Assembly (NCBI GenBank): GCA_963975575.1 | Contig: CAXBHL010000008.1 | Coordinates: 1 to 64,000 of the forward strand | Length of the DNA: 64,000 nt | Origin: UBA6054 sp963975575 | Lineage (GTDB): Bacteria > Planctomycetota > Phycisphaerae > Phycisphaerales > UBA1924 | Direction of reading: 5' to 3' | The notes under the pieces: generated by a model | Database searches by the model: none | What the model was told of the DNA's origin: nothing | Seen by the model: the letters and a program-made list of their open reading frames with translations, nothing else | Made by a program: the position numbers and the translations under genes | Shown here: piece after piece, positions 7,073 through 15,679 of the stretch | How the letters are laid out: each line of letters begins with the position of its first letter | How positions within the stretch are numbered: the stretch's first letter is position 1

Positions 7073-9211
7073 TTACGGGCAGCCGGCGTTGTAGAGGGCC
7101 AGGTAGGCGGAGAGGTCGAAGAAGTTGAGGGTGCCGAAGGGGGCGGCGAGGTCGGCGGAGGGGTCGTTGGCGTTGTAGAGGCTCAGGTAGGCCGAGAGGT
7201 CGAAGAAGTTGAGGGTGTCGTAGGGCTCGGCGAGGTCGGCCAGCGAGCAGCCGGGGAGGTTGTCTTCCTCGACCGCGCCGTTGATGACGACGGCGTAGCC
7301 CTGGGCTCCCTCGTTGACCGCGGTGGCGCGGATGCGGGCGACGAAGTCGCCGGGGAAGGGGGCCGCGATGCGGACGACCTCGACGTTGTTGATGGCGTCG
7401 GCCGAGCCGCCGGTGGTGGAGAAGCCGCCGGAGAAGACGTTGCCCTTGACGACGATGCCGAAACCGTTCTCGACCTCGAGGTCGATGTTGTTGACGGGGG
7501 CGAAGTTGGTGTTGAGGGTGCCCGGGGCGTCGTGGAAGGCGAGGGTGACGCGGAGTTCCTCGGCGTTGGAGGTGACGGTGAAGGGGATCTCGATGACATC
7601 GCCGGTGTCGAGGGCGCCTTCCGAGTTGTTGCGGACGTCGCGGACGATGTTGGTGCGGGCCTGGCCGTCGAAGTAGAGGGCGTTGTCGATCATGACGCGG
7701 CCCCAGCCCTCGCGGTTGGAGGGGTAGCCGGAGACTCCGGTCATGTCGACGGCGGAGTTGATGATGGTGGCCTTCATGAGGGGGCCGGAGGGGACGAAGG
7801 CGTCCTCGGGGGTGGCGGTGCCGGTGGGGTAGAAGCCTTCGGTGTAGTACTGGCGGACGAGGGCGGCGACGCCGGCGACGGCGGGCGAGGCCATGGAGGT
7901 GCCGCTGGCTGAGCCGGTCGAGCAGGAGGTGCCGGAGCTGGACACGGTCGAGCATCCGGGGGCGTAGATCTCGGGCTTGCGCCGGCCGTCGCTGGTGGGG
8001 CCGGTGCCGCCGGTGCAGTGGCTGTGCTGCGATCCGCTGGGGCCGGTGGCGCCGACGGCGAGGCAGTTCTTGGCGTTCTCGGGGTTCTTGAGCGAGGAGC
8101 CGTTGGTGACGGCGAAGAGGACGAGGTTGTCGTCGTTGTTCCAGCTGAAGACGTCGATGGCGCGGGCCCAGTTGTCGTAGGCGGTGGTGCCGTCGTTGCC
8201 CCAGGAGTTGGTGTGGATGGTGGCGCCCTGGCCGTAGTGCGTGGTCAGCTTGCCGTTCATCGAGGCGAAGGACCCGAAGGAGGCGGTGGTGCCGTAGACC
8301 AGGCGGGCCTCGTAGGCGATGCCGCGGGTGTTGGAGTTGGAGCCGGCGTCGCCGAGGGCGGTGCCGGCGACGTGGGTGCCGTGGAAGTCGTAGCCGAGGG
8401 AGGTGTTGTACGCCTGGATCTTGCGGTGGTTGGGGCCGACGGGGTCGCCCTCGGGGTCGGAGAAGGAGCAGTGGGTGACGGAGACGCGGCCGTCCATGAC
8501 GGCGATGAGCTGGTCCTCGCCGTGGAGGCCGGCGGCGTAGACGGGGGTGTTGTTGAGCTGGTTGGTCTGGACGATCCAGCGGGTGTTGGTGTTGCTGCGG
8601 AAGGTGACCTCGGGGGCGGGCTCGATCCACTTGACGTCGGGGTTGGTCGCGATGGCGCGGAGCGCGTCGGCCGAGCCGGTGACGTCGAGGATGAAGCGCT
8701 CGCCGTCGAGTTCGGAGGCGAGGACCTTGATGCCGGCTTCCGCGGCGGCGCGGGCGGCGTCGGCGGGGTTGACGCCGGGGAAGAGTTCGATGACCGCGGG
8801 GACGGCCCCGTTGGCGGCCAGGGCCTTCATCGAGGCGGTGGTGTAGGTGCGCTGGCCCAGCTGGGGGTCGAGCTTCCAGTCGGCCCGGAAGTCGACCAGG
8901 GCGGTGACGAAGGGCAGGGCGTTGATGGCGCCGATGCGGGCGCGGCGGGTGTCGAGGATGAAGGCGTTGTCGGGCACGTAGGCGATGATGCGGGCGCCAG
9001 ACGCCTCGATGGCGGCGCGGCGGTCCGGGTCCATCGGGCCGGCGAGCTGGATGATGGCGCGCTCGGGGAGGCGCTGGGCCTGGGCGGCCTGGAGGCGCAG
9101 GTCGGGCAGGGCGGTCGCCTCGACGGTGCCGGACTTGAAGTGCAGCGGGCCGGCGGTGGCCAGGCCGGCGCAGACGGCGAGGAGGAGCACGGGGGTGGCG
9201 GTGGGCTTCAT
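7073..9211 (-). CDS. secreted S8 (subtilisin-like) serine protease with degenerate dockerin-type C-terminus
   Basis: 712 residues from the ATG at 9211. Signal peptide 1-20 (PVLLLAVCAGLATA), then a propeptide-like region to about 200. The peptidase domain carries the triad Asp240 (IAVMDGRVSVTH), His277 (DFHGTHVAGTALGD) and Ser439 (GTSMASPAVAG). A beta-sandwich follows (LRVTLAFHDAPGTLN, NIDLEVENG) as in KP-43-like proteases. The last 50 residues hold two TLNFFDLSAYL repeats ending in GCP, the dockerin-like signal also seen at 18466 and 35791. Here the Ca-binding D-x-N/D-x-D loops are replaced (LAEPYDTLNFF, LAAPFGTLNFF), so calcium binding is doubtful. An extracellular or envelope protease is the clear role; its substrate is unknown. 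Confidence 0.93.
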   Translation of the reverse strand: MKPTATPVLLLAVCAGLATAGPLHFKSGTVEATALPDLRLQAAQAQRLPERAIIQLAGPMDPDRRAAIEASGARIIAYVPDNAFILDTRRARIGAINALPFVTALVDFRADWKLDPQLGQRTYTTASMKALAANGAVPAVIELFPGVNPADAARAAAEAGIKVLASELDGERFILDVTGSADALRAIATNPDVKWIEPAPEVTFRSNTNTRWIVQTNQLNNTPVYAAGLHGEDQLIAVMDGRVSVTHCSFSDPEGDPVGPNHRKIQAYNTSLGYDFHGTHVAGTALGDAGSNSNTRGIAYEARLVYGTTASFGSFASMNGKLTTHYGQGATIHTNSWGNDGTTAYDNWARAIDVFSWNNDDNLVLFAVTNGSSLKNPENAKNCLAVGATGPSGSQHSHCTGGTGPTSDGRRKPEIYAPGCSTVSSSGTSCSTGSASGTSMASPAVAGVAALVRQYYTEGFYPTGTATPEDAFVPSGPLMKATIINSAVDMTGVSGYPSNREGWGRVMIDNALYFDGQARTNIVRDVRNNSEGALDTGDVIEIPFTVTSNAEELRVTLAFHDAPGTLNTNFAPVNNIDLEVENGFGIVVKGNVFSGGFSTTGGSADAINNVEVVRIAAPFPGDFVARIRATAVNEGAQGYAVVINGAVEEDNLPGCSLADLAEPYDTLNFFDLSAYLSLYNANDPSADLAAPFGTLNFFDLSAYLALYNAGCP

Positions 9212-9412
9212 GTCTTGATCTCGCTGGATGTGGCTCAGACCGGGCCCGCGTGCCGCGAGGGGACGCGTCCGATGGGGAACGAACCGGGGGATACGCAGAA
9301 CCGACAAAGACACCCGAGTGGGCGCTCACAGAGTGATACGGATCGGGATGGTGACAGGTTCCGGCGGTTCATACAAGGGTTGGGGGGCGGATTGGCCGGT
9401 CCGGGGCCGGTT

Positions 9413-9934
9413 TCAGGCCGCGGAGGCGGAGGGTCTGGGTGTTTTCCGAGGGGCGGAGAGTTTTCGGGCGTGGTCGGGCGAGCGGGCGATGCGGAGGGTC
9501 TTGGCCAGGCCGGTGCGTTTGAGGAGGCGGGCGACGGGGGCGGGGACCTCGATCAGGACGAGGGAGCCGCCGGTGGGCTGGAGGGCTTCGGCGAGTTCGG
9601 CGAGGGTGGCGAGGCAGGGGGCGGCGATGTCCGTGAGGCCGCGGAGGCAGAGGACGACGCGGAGGGCCTGGCCCGGCGTGTGGTTGGCGACGATCTCGGC
9701 GCGGAGGCGGGGCGCGTCGGGGGCGCGGAGGGCGGGCTGGCGGATGGCCAGGCCGGTGAGATCGGGGTCGGCGGGGTCCGGGCGGCGGACGCGGATGAGG
9801 CGGTCGGACGGCGGGCGGGCCGGCGTGACGGCCGCGGGGGTGTTGGACTCGATGGTGCCGATGTCGATGCGGTTGTCGGACCTTCGGCTGAGGCGCGATG
9901 GTCGCGGCTGGCGTTGCGTGTGGGTGTGCGGCAC
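9413..9934 (-). CDS. STAS-domain protein (anti-sigma-antagonist-like)
   Basis: Residues near the C-terminal half read LRVVLCLRGLTDIAAPCLAT, AELAEALQPTGGSLVLIEVP and ARLLKRTGLAKTLRIA. This is the strand-helix pattern of a STAS domain, although the usual phosphorylatable Ser of SpoIIAA-type proteins is not obvious (TDIAAP in place of D-x-S-G). The start is uncertain: GTG at 9934 has AGGGGAC nine bases upstream, while an ATG at 9979 has nothing suitable, so the shorter form is given. The N-terminus is Arg/Pro-rich. A role in an anti-sigma partner switch or in polarity-type signalling is possible; no kinase or phosphatase partner lies nearby. Confidence 0.6.
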   Translation of the reverse strand: MPHTHTQRQPRPSRLSRRSDNRIDIGTIESNTPAAVTPARPPSDRLIRVRRPDPADPDLTGLAIRQPALRAPDAPRLRAEIVANHTPGQALRVVLCLRGLTDIAAPCLATLAELAEALQPTGGSLVLIEVPAPVARLLKRTGLAKTLRIARSPDHARKLSAPRKTPRPSASAA

Positions 9935-9979
9935 GGTCGGGGTCCCCTGCGGCCCAAGAACAGGGCGGCGGGGAACCAT

Positions 9980-10382
9980 GACACACGGTGGCTGGTTGGG
10001 CGATGCGCCTTGGTCGGTGGGGTGGGGGTGCGGGTGGGGTGGTGCGGGACGGGGTGGGTTGGCGGGGGGTGGAGATGTGTTGGCGGGTGGTTATGGGGCG
10101 GGGGTCATTGCTGTTTGTTGAAGAGGTACGCAGAGATGCAGAGGTGACGCAGAGGGCGCGGAGAGATTCTTCAACGCGAAGATCTCGAAGGGGTCGAAGC
10201 GGGGTTTGGAGTGAGGGGGTTTGGATTGCAGGACGGGCGTGGTGGTTTGGTTTGTCGTTGTGGGGGTTGGTTGGGTTCGTTGGTTTGGGGCTTCTTGTGA
10301 CGCTTCGGGCGCTTTGCGGGCTTCGCGTTGAAAACCTTTGATCGAGCAGGTTGTTGCGATTCCGGGGCGCGGGGCGTCTCCG
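9980..10382. other. intergenic region, G+T-rich, holding a family-B repeat
   Basis: About 400 bp without a gene. The plus strand is strikingly G- and T-rich and C-poor. From 10121 there is a CGCAGAG array, then a complete family-B repeat (10170-10332). No promoter pair stands out. Confidence 0.5.
10121..10332. repeat. family-B intergenic repeat with CGCAGAG array
   Basis: Short CGCAGAG units (10128-10160) lead into TTCAACGCGAAG at 10170, and the element closes with CTTCGCGTTGAA at 10321-10332, an inverted terminal repeat. Four other copies share these ends (25768, 26805, 55452 and the half copy at 30071). Confidence 0.75.
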
Positions 10383-10967
10383 TTATTCCGGTTGGTGCCC
10401 TTGTGATGGTGGGCGATCGGCTTGCGGGCGTGTGCCGTGCTCGGGTGTTTCGGCGTTGAGCGGGGTGGCCGGGCGCGGGGCGTGGGCCGGGTCGGGTTGT
10501 GACTCGGGCGGGTGCGCCGGTTCGGGGCGTGTGTCTGTATTGGTTGGCTCGGCTTGCGCGTGCGGTTGCCCGGACGCGTCTTGGGTTGGCTTTTCGGCTT
10601 GCTTTTCGGTTTGTTCTTCGTTTGTGTGCCGAGGTTCGGGTTTCCAGCGGAGGACGGTGGCGGTGGCGCGGCGGACGGTTTCGGTGTGGGTCGGGGTGGT
10701 GGGTGTCTGGTCGATGATGTGGGCGAGTTGGGTCAGGGCGCGGGTGCGGAGTTCGGGGAGCATGGCGGCGGCGCGGGCGTCGTGGATGTGTTCGAGGGCG
10801 CGGGCCGCGGACTGGAAGGCGGGGGAATCGGCAACGGCCTCGAGCTGGTCGATGGCGAGGTTGTGCTTGTGGCAGATCTGGAAGGTGGTCAGGGTGTGGT
10901 CGAGGAGGTCGGCGAAGAGTTCGTGCGTGAGTTCGGGCGATTCGGCGGTGTGTGTTTGTGTTTGCAT
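10383..10967 (-). CDS. hypothetical protein, helical N-terminus and Pro/Glu-rich tail
   Basis: The 194-residue protein has a mainly helical first half (LFADLLDHTLTTFQICHKHN, DSPAFQSAARALEHIHDARA, AQL-type helices up to WKPEPR at about 112). A disordered, Pro/Gln/Glu-rich second half follows. No signal peptide or membrane span. The codon use (many Thr/His/Gln codons) gives the coding strand a different look from neighbouring genes, like the 28-30 kb island. The start at 10967 has no convincing ribosome binding site. I do not recognise the family; a DNA-binding or phage-associated role is only a guess from the composition. Confidence 0.5.
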   Translation of the reverse strand: MQTQTHTAESPELTHELFADLLDHTLTTFQICHKHNLAIDQLEAVADSPAFQSAARALEHIHDARAAAMLPELRTRALTQLAHIIDQTPTTPTHTETVRRATATVLRWKPEPRHTNEEQTEKQAEKPTQDASGQPHAQAEPTNTDTRPEPAHPPESQPDPAHAPRPATPLNAETPEHGTRPQADRPPSQGHQPE

Positions 10968-11094
10968 GGGGCCAAGGTAGTGGCGATTCGGCTGGGTTCA
11001 AGGGGTGTTGCTTGTAGTTCCATGAAACGGCGCACGGGGGCGTACATCGGGGGGATTTTGTGGGTGGCTGGCGTGCGAAGACCCCTCACCCCGG

Positions 11095-11164
11095 CCCTCT
11101 CCCCACGGGGCGGGGAGAGGGGGATGGCGTTGGACCAACGCGACCGCGCGGGCTTAAGCCCGCG
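11095..11164. repeat. two palindromes downstream of prfC
   Basis: CCCTCTCCCC (11095-11104) pairs perfectly with GGGGAGAGGG (11112-11121). CGCGGGCTTAAGCCCGCG at 11147-11164 is a perfect 18-bp palindrome. They lie just beyond the prfC stop and may act in 3-prime-end formation, though no T tract follows. Both look like dispersed intergenic palindromes. Confidence 0.6.
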
Positions 11165-11188
11165 GCTCAATTCATCAGAGCCGGTTGG

Positions 11189-12781
11189 TCACTTGACGGG
11201 GATTGGGAACGGGCTGGCGGAGATTTCCAGGCCGGGGTTGCGCTGGGTGAAGTGCTTCAAGGCCCATTCGTCGGTGAAGAGGGCGACGGGTTGGCCGTCG
11301 GTGTCGTTGCCGAGGCTGGCGTCCATGGGGATGTCGGGCTTGTAGTCGTCGTCGGCGTCTTCCTTGCGGTACCAGCGGACGATGTTGAAGCGGGCGGGTT
11401 CGAGGCGGGACTCGGCGCCGTACTCGGCGAGCATGCGGTGCTGGACGACCTCGAACTGCAGCGGGCCGACGGCGGCCAGCAACGGCGTCTGCACCTGGCC
11501 GGTGCCCACCATGAACACCTGGATCACGCCCTCCTGAAGCAACTGGTCGAAGCCGAGGCGGAACTTCTTGGAGTTGCCGGGCTGGGGGTTGTGGAGGTAG
11601 GCGAAGACTTCGGGGGTGAAGCGGGGGATCTCGTTGTATTCGATGGTGCGGTCTTCGGTGAGGGTGTCGCCGATGCGGAGGATGTCGTGGCCGACGATGC
11701 CGACGACGTCGCCGGCGAAGCCGTCCTCGACGGTCTCGCGGGTCTGGCCGAAGAGTTTCTGGGCGTTGGAGAGGCGGATCTTTTTGCCGGTGCGGGTGTG
11801 GATGACGGTCATCTCGCGGGTGAACGAGCCGGAGACGACGCGGATGAAGGCGATGCGATCGCGGTGCTTGGGGTCCATGTTGGCCTGGATCTTGAAGACG
11901 AAGCCGCTGAAGGGCTTGTCGGTCGGCTGGATCATGCGGTCGCCGGCCTTGCGGGGGCCGGGGGGCGCGGAGTGCTCGAGGAAGCCGTCGAGCATCAACT
12001 GGACGCCGAAGTTGTTGGCGGCCGATCCGAAGTAGACGGGGGTGACTTCGCCGGCGAGCACGCGGGCCTCGTCGAAGTCTTCGCCCGCGCCCTCGAGCAT
12101 CTCGATCTCCTCGCGGGCCTGCTCGTAGGTGCGCTGGTCGAGCTTGGACTTGACGGCCGGGTCGTCGATGCCGCGGACATCGACGGGGGCGGCGTACGCG
12201 CCGTGGGCGGTGCGCTCGAACAGGTGCACGGTCTTGGTGAGGCGGTCGTAGACGCCTTTGAAGTCCTCGCCGTTGCCCAGGGGCCAGTTCACCGGGAAGG
12301 CGCCGATGCCGAGAATCTTCTCGAGTTCGTCGAGCAGTTCGAGGGGGTCCTTGGTGGGCCGGTCGCACTTGTTCATGAAGGTGAAGATGGGCACGCCGCG
12401 TTGGCGGCAGACCTCGAAGAGCTTGCGGGTCTGCGGCTCGATGCCCTTGCCGGCGTCGATGACCATGACGGCGGCGTCGACGGCCGTCAGCACGCGGTAG
12501 GTGTCCTCGGAGAAGTCCTTGTGGCCGGGGGTGTCGAGCAGGTTGACGCGGACGCCGTTGTAGTTGAACTGGAGGACGGTGGAGGAGATGGAGATGCCGC
12601 GCTGCTTTTCGAGTTCCATCCAGTCGCTGGTGGTGGCGCGCTGGTTCTTGCGCGCGGTGACGGAGCCGGCGAGGTCGAGCGCGCCGCCGTAGAGGAGGAG
12701 CTTCTCGGTCAGCGTGGTCTTGCCGGCGTCGGGGTGGGAGATGATGGCGAAGGTGCGGCGTGGGAGGGTGGCGGATGACAT
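11189..12781 (-). CDS. prfC: peptide chain release factor 3
   Basis: 530 residues, the usual RF3 length. It is a translational GTPase that recycles RF1 and RF2 from the ribosome after peptide release. The GTPase motifs are in order: SHPDAGKTTLTEKLL (G1), the RGISISST region (G2), DTPGHKDFSEDTYR (G3), FMNKCDR (G4). The RF3-specific domains follow (FVFKIQANMDPKHRDRIAFI, AAVGPLQFEVVQHRMLAEYG). The ATG at 12781 is used because the family starts at this point (MSSATLPRRTFAIISHPDAG); the much longer upstream reading is a run-through. A monocistronic minus-strand gene downstream of the helicase. Confidence 0.96.
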   Translation of the reverse strand: MSSATLPRRTFAIISHPDAGKTTLTEKLLLYGGALDLAGSVTARKNQRATTSDWMELEKQRGISISSTVLQFNYNGVRVNLLDTPGHKDFSEDTYRVLTAVDAAVMVIDAGKGIEPQTRKLFEVCRQRGVPIFTFMNKCDRPTKDPLELLDELEKILGIGAFPVNWPLGNGEDFKGVYDRLTKTVHLFERTAHGAYAAPVDVRGIDDPAVKSKLDQRTYEQAREEIEMLEGAGEDFDEARVLAGEVTPVYFGSAANNFGVQLMLDGFLEHSAPPGPRKAGDRMIQPTDKPFSGFVFKIQANMDPKHRDRIAFIRVVSGSFTREMTVIHTRTGKKIRLSNAQKLFGQTRETVEDGFAGDVVGIVGHDILRIGDTLTEDRTIEYNEIPRFTPEVFAYLHNPQPGNSKKFRLGFDQLLQEGVIQVFMVGTGQVQTPLLAAVGPLQFEVVQHRMLAEYGAESRLEPARFNIVRWYRKEDADDDYKPDIPMDASLGNDTDGQPVALFTDEWALKHFTQRNPGLEISASPFPIPVK

Positions 12782-12893
12782 GGGCTGGTCCGGGTGGGGC
12801 GGTGGGGCGGGGGGGCGGGGGGTGTCTATCAGAAAGGCCGGTGGGACCGGCCTTGGGGATCGGGGGCGGGATGGCATCGGGCGTGGCCCGATC

Positions 12894-12912
12894 GGGGGGC
12901 TGGAAGCCCCCC
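12894..12912. repeat. 8-bp perfect hairpin between prfC and the helicase gene
   Basis: GGGGGGCT-GGA-AGCCCCCC forms a tight hairpin 22 bases after the helicase stop. No T tract follows on either strand, so a classical terminator is unlikely; a dispersed intergenic palindrome is the alternative. Confidence 0.4.
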
Positions 12913-12933
12913 GCTCCGGGGAAACGGTTGGCG

Positions 12934-14685
12934 TTAGCGGCCGCGGGTCTTGGCTTTGCCGCGGAGGAGTTTGGGGGGGAGTTTGCTGGGGACGATGCCG
13001 CCGGGGAACTTGGCGGCCTTCTGGGCGTCGGTCATGGACTCGGCGGCCGGGGGGGCCTCGGTCTCGAAGCGGTTCTTGTGCTCGACCTTGGCGCCCTTGA
13101 CCTCGTAGATGGGGCGGCCGCCGGTGGGCTCGTCCTTCCAGTCCTCGGGGCGTTCGCGGGCGTCGAAGTCGGGGTAGTCCATGCGGGGGATCTCGGTGTT
13201 GACCAGCATCTCGATGTCGGTCAGCAGCGGGCCCTGCTTGGGGGTGACCAGCGACCAGGCGTGGCCTTCGCGACCGGCGCGGGCGGTGCGCCCGATGCGG
13301 TGGACGTAGAGGTCGGGGTCGTCGGGCAGGTCGAAGTTGACGACGTGGGTGATGCCCTCGACGTCGATGCCGCGGGAGGCCAGGTCGGAGGCGACGAGCA
13401 CGGCGAGCTGGCCGGTGCGGAACTGGTTCATCACGCTGTTGCGCTTGCCCTGGGTCATGTCGCCGTGGATGGCGTGGGCCTCGATGTTCTTGCGGCTGAG
13501 GTACCGCACGACGTCGTCGACGGTGCGCTTCATGCGGCAGAAGACCAGCGTGAGCGCCGGCTCCTCGTGGGTGAGCAGGTGGGCGAGCATGCGCTTCTTG
13601 TCCCACGGCTCGACCGTGACATAGCCCTGCGTGACCAACTCGACCGTGAGCGAGCCGGACGACACGACGAGCTTCGTCGGGTTGTTCATGTAGCGCCGGG
13701 CGAGGTTCTCGATCTCGTCGGTGAAGGTGGCCGAGACGAAGATCGTCTGGCGGTCCTCCGGGCACATCTTGAGGATGCGGCGGATGTCCTCGCGGAAGCC
13801 GATGTCGAACATCCGGTCGACCTCGTCGAGCACGGCGAACTTGACGTCGTGCAGGTCGAGGTAGCCGCGCTGGACCATGTCCTGGATGCGCCCGGGCGTG
13901 CCGACGATGATCTCCGGGCCCTTGGCCAGGCGGTCGGCCTGCACGCGGATGGACTGCCCGCCGTAGATGGCCACGGCCTTGAGCCCGGTCTTGGAGCCCA
14001 GGTCGTCGAAGTCCTGCTTGATCTGGACGGCGAGTTCGCGGGTGGGGGCCAGGATCAGCGCCGCCGAGCGGTCGCCCTTGCGGATCATGTTGAGCAGCGG
14101 CAGCGCGAAGGCGGCCGTCTTGCCGGTGCCGGTCTTGGCCTGGCCGAGGATGTCGACGCCGGTCAACGCCAACGGCACCAGCTCGGACTGGATCTTGGTG
14201 GGGTGCTCGAAGCCCAGGCCCTTGATGGCGGCCAGGATCTCGTCCTTCAGTCCAAGGTCGGCGAAGGTTTTGTCGAGCTGGAAGCTCTCGCCCGACCAGC
14301 CGGCCTTGGGCTTGGTGGTCATGCGCCGGGGGGCGGGGACGGACTCGGTCTCGGGGTCGTAGTCCGCGTCCGGGGCGCGGTCGGCGGCGGGCCTGCGCTT
14401 GCGCCGACGCTTCTTCTTGGGGGCGACGTCGCCGGCGTCGTCGGCGTCGTCGGCGGAGCCGGCGTCCTCGGAGTCGGAAGCGGCATCGTCCGACTCGGCG
14501 GATGCGGCCGATTCCGGGGCGTCGGCGGCGTCGGCGGCGGGCTTCTTGCCGCGGCGACGGCGGCGGCGCTTCTTGCCTCCGGTCGACTCGCCCGACTCGC
14601 TGGTCGTCTCGTTGTTGGTGGTCTGGTCCGCGTTCTGGCCCGAGGTGGTTTCCTCGAGGGCGCCCGTCGTCTGGTCGTCGCTCAT
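12934..14685 (-). CDS. DEAD-box ATP-dependent RNA helicase
   Basis: 583 residues from the ATG at 14685 (GAGGATCG just upstream). Residues 1-120 are low complexity: two Lys/Arg clusters (KKRRRRRRGKK, KKKRRRKRR) around an acidic Ala/Asp/Ser stretch, probably an RNA-binding tail. The RecA-like core has the Q motif (TFADLGL...PTKIQSE), motif I AKTGTGKT (183-190), PTRELA, GGQ and TPGR. Motif II is DEVD (287-290) instead of DEAD. SAT, then in domain 2 VFCRMKRTVDDVVRYL, ASDLASRGIDVE and HRIGRTARAGREG follow. It unwinds RNA, likely in ribosome assembly or mRNA decay (RhlE/CshA-like). Confidence 0.94.
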   Translation of the reverse strand: MSDDQTTGALEETTSGQNADQTTNNETTSESGESTGGKKRRRRRRGKKPAADAADAPESAASAESDDAASDSEDAGSADDADDAGDVAPKKKRRRKRRPAADRAPDADYDPETESVPAPRRMTTKPKAGWSGESFQLDKTFADLGLKDEILAAIKGLGFEHPTKIQSELVPLALTGVDILGQAKTGTGKTAAFALPLLNMIRKGDRSAALILAPTRELAVQIKQDFDDLGSKTGLKAVAIYGGQSIRVQADRLAKGPEIIVGTPGRIQDMVQRGYLDLHDVKFAVLDEVDRMFDIGFREDIRRILKMCPEDRQTIFVSATFTDEIENLARRYMNNPTKLVVSSGSLTVELVTQGYVTVEPWDKKRMLAHLLTHEEPALTLVFCRMKRTVDDVVRYLSRKNIEAHAIHGDMTQGKRNSVMNQFRTGQLAVLVASDLASRGIDVEGITHVVNFDLPDDPDLYVHRIGRTARAGREGHAWSLVTPKQGPLLTDIEMLVNTEIPRMDYPDFDARERPEDWKDEPTGGRPIYEVKGAKVEHKNRFETEAPPAAESMTDAQKAAKFPGGIVPSKLPPKLLRGKAKTRGR

Positions 14686-14785
14686 TCGATCCTCAATTAA
14701 CTGCCGAACCGGAGGCCCGCGGCCTCCTCGGCTCCGTCGATGCCCCGGCAGGCCCCCGAGGGGCCCGGAAACGGGACCGGCCATT

Positions 14786-15661
14786 CTAGGCAGGCGGACG
14801 CGAAGCCTTGGCCGGAGCGGTGTTTGCGGGCTTTTTGGGGGGCCGGGCGACGTCGGCGGGCTGGTCGGTTTGTTCGAGCAGGATCATGTGCTTCATGAGG
14901 GTGCCCGAGGCGGTGGTGGCGGCGGCCAGCCACCCGGCCCGGCCGTCACGCCAGGACCCCTTGACCACGATCTGCTTGAGGAACGCCCCCACCGGCGAGG
15001 TCACCAGTTTGACGCGGCTGCCGCGCTTGCCCGCGGCCCGGAGCGAGCGGGCGGACACGGACTGCAGGCGGAGCTGGTTGGACAGGTGCCGCTCGAAGGA
15101 GTCGAAGGACTGGTGGATGAGCGTGCCTTCGAGCGATTCGACGGGGACGCCAGGGGCGAGTTCGAGCTTGTCGTGGGGGTCCAGGCCCCCCCACTTGGCA
15201 CGCCCGTCGGCGACGAGGTCGGTGCGCACGAGGCGGGTGCGCCACTCGGGCTGCCAGGAGTGGTTCAGCAGGCGGGCGCGGTACTCAACGACGCGGTTGA
15301 CGCGGGCGGCGGGCACGTCGCGGGCGCAGGCGGCGCGGACGGAGGCGGCCAGTTCGGGGGTCAGGGGCTCGTCGGAGTCGAGGCTGAGCGCGTGGCGCCG
15401 GGTGCAGGCGCTCAATGCCAACTGTTTGGTGGCGATGTGGCCGCGCCAGGCGGTCTCGAGCAGGACGACCTCGGCCGAGCCGCGGCACGCGGCGACGAGG
15501 TCCATCGTGGCGTCGGTCGAGCCGGAGTCGACCACGACGAGCTGGGAGGCGAGGCCCCGGACGGAATCGAGGACGCGGGCGATGGTGTCGGCGTTGTTGC
15601 GGCAGACGATGGCGACGGAGAGGTCGGCGGGGCCGGATTGGGTGGAACGGGACGGGGTCAC
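14786..15661 (-). CDS. family 2 glycosyltransferase
   Basis: A GT-A fold of 291 residues: LSVAIVCRNNADTIARVLDS at the N-terminus, VVVDSGSTDATMDL as the nucleotide-sugar motif and SLDSDEPLTPELAAS as the metal-binding D-x-D-like motif. WRTRLVRTDL and the His/Ser-rich IHQSFDSFERHLSNQLRLQS follow. This pattern resembles WaaE/KdtX-type transferases that add sugars to the lipopolysaccharide core. The C-terminal 25 residues are a Lys/Pro/Ala tail. GTG start at 15661, seven bases after TAATCT, divergent from the next gene with only 18 bp between the start codons. Confidence 0.88.
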   Translation of the reverse strand: MTPSRSTQSGPADLSVAIVCRNNADTIARVLDSVRGLASQLVVVDSGSTDATMDLVAACRGSAEVVLLETAWRGHIATKQLALSACTRRHALSLDSDEPLTPELAASVRAACARDVPAARVNRVVEYRARLLNHSWQPEWRTRLVRTDLVADGRAKWGGLDPHDKLELAPGVPVESLEGTLIHQSFDSFERHLSNQLRLQSVSARSLRAAGKRGSRVKLVTSPVGAFLKQIVVKGSWRDGRAGWLAAATTASGTLMKHMILLEQTDQPADVARPPKKPANTAPAKASRPPA

Positions 15662-15679
15662 TGGGCGTAGATTAGTGCC
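15662..15679. promoter_or_regulatory. 18-bp divergent promoter with overlapping -10 hexamers
   Basis: Between the GTG of the minus-strand glycosyltransferase and the ATG of the plus-strand gene lie only 18 bases. They contain TAGATTA (15668-15674). Read forward, TAGATT ends six bases before ATG; read in reverse, TAATCT ends seven bases before GTG. Both mRNAs would be leaderless, with -35 regions inside the opposite gene. Confidence 0.45.

Noticed and set aside
6822..9329. Minus-strand open frame of 835 residues overlapping the protease gene
   Set aside because: Arg/His/Pro-rich out-of-frame reading; the protease frame has the full catalytic triad.
8018..10147. Long plus-strand open frame of 709 residues
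   Set aside because: It is the antisense shadow of the protease and STAS genes: Gly/Val/Asp-rich, low complexity, no start signal.
12934..14685. DEVD instead of DEAD as a loss of helicase function
   Set aside because: The third position of motif II varies among active DExD-box helicases, and all other motifs are intact.
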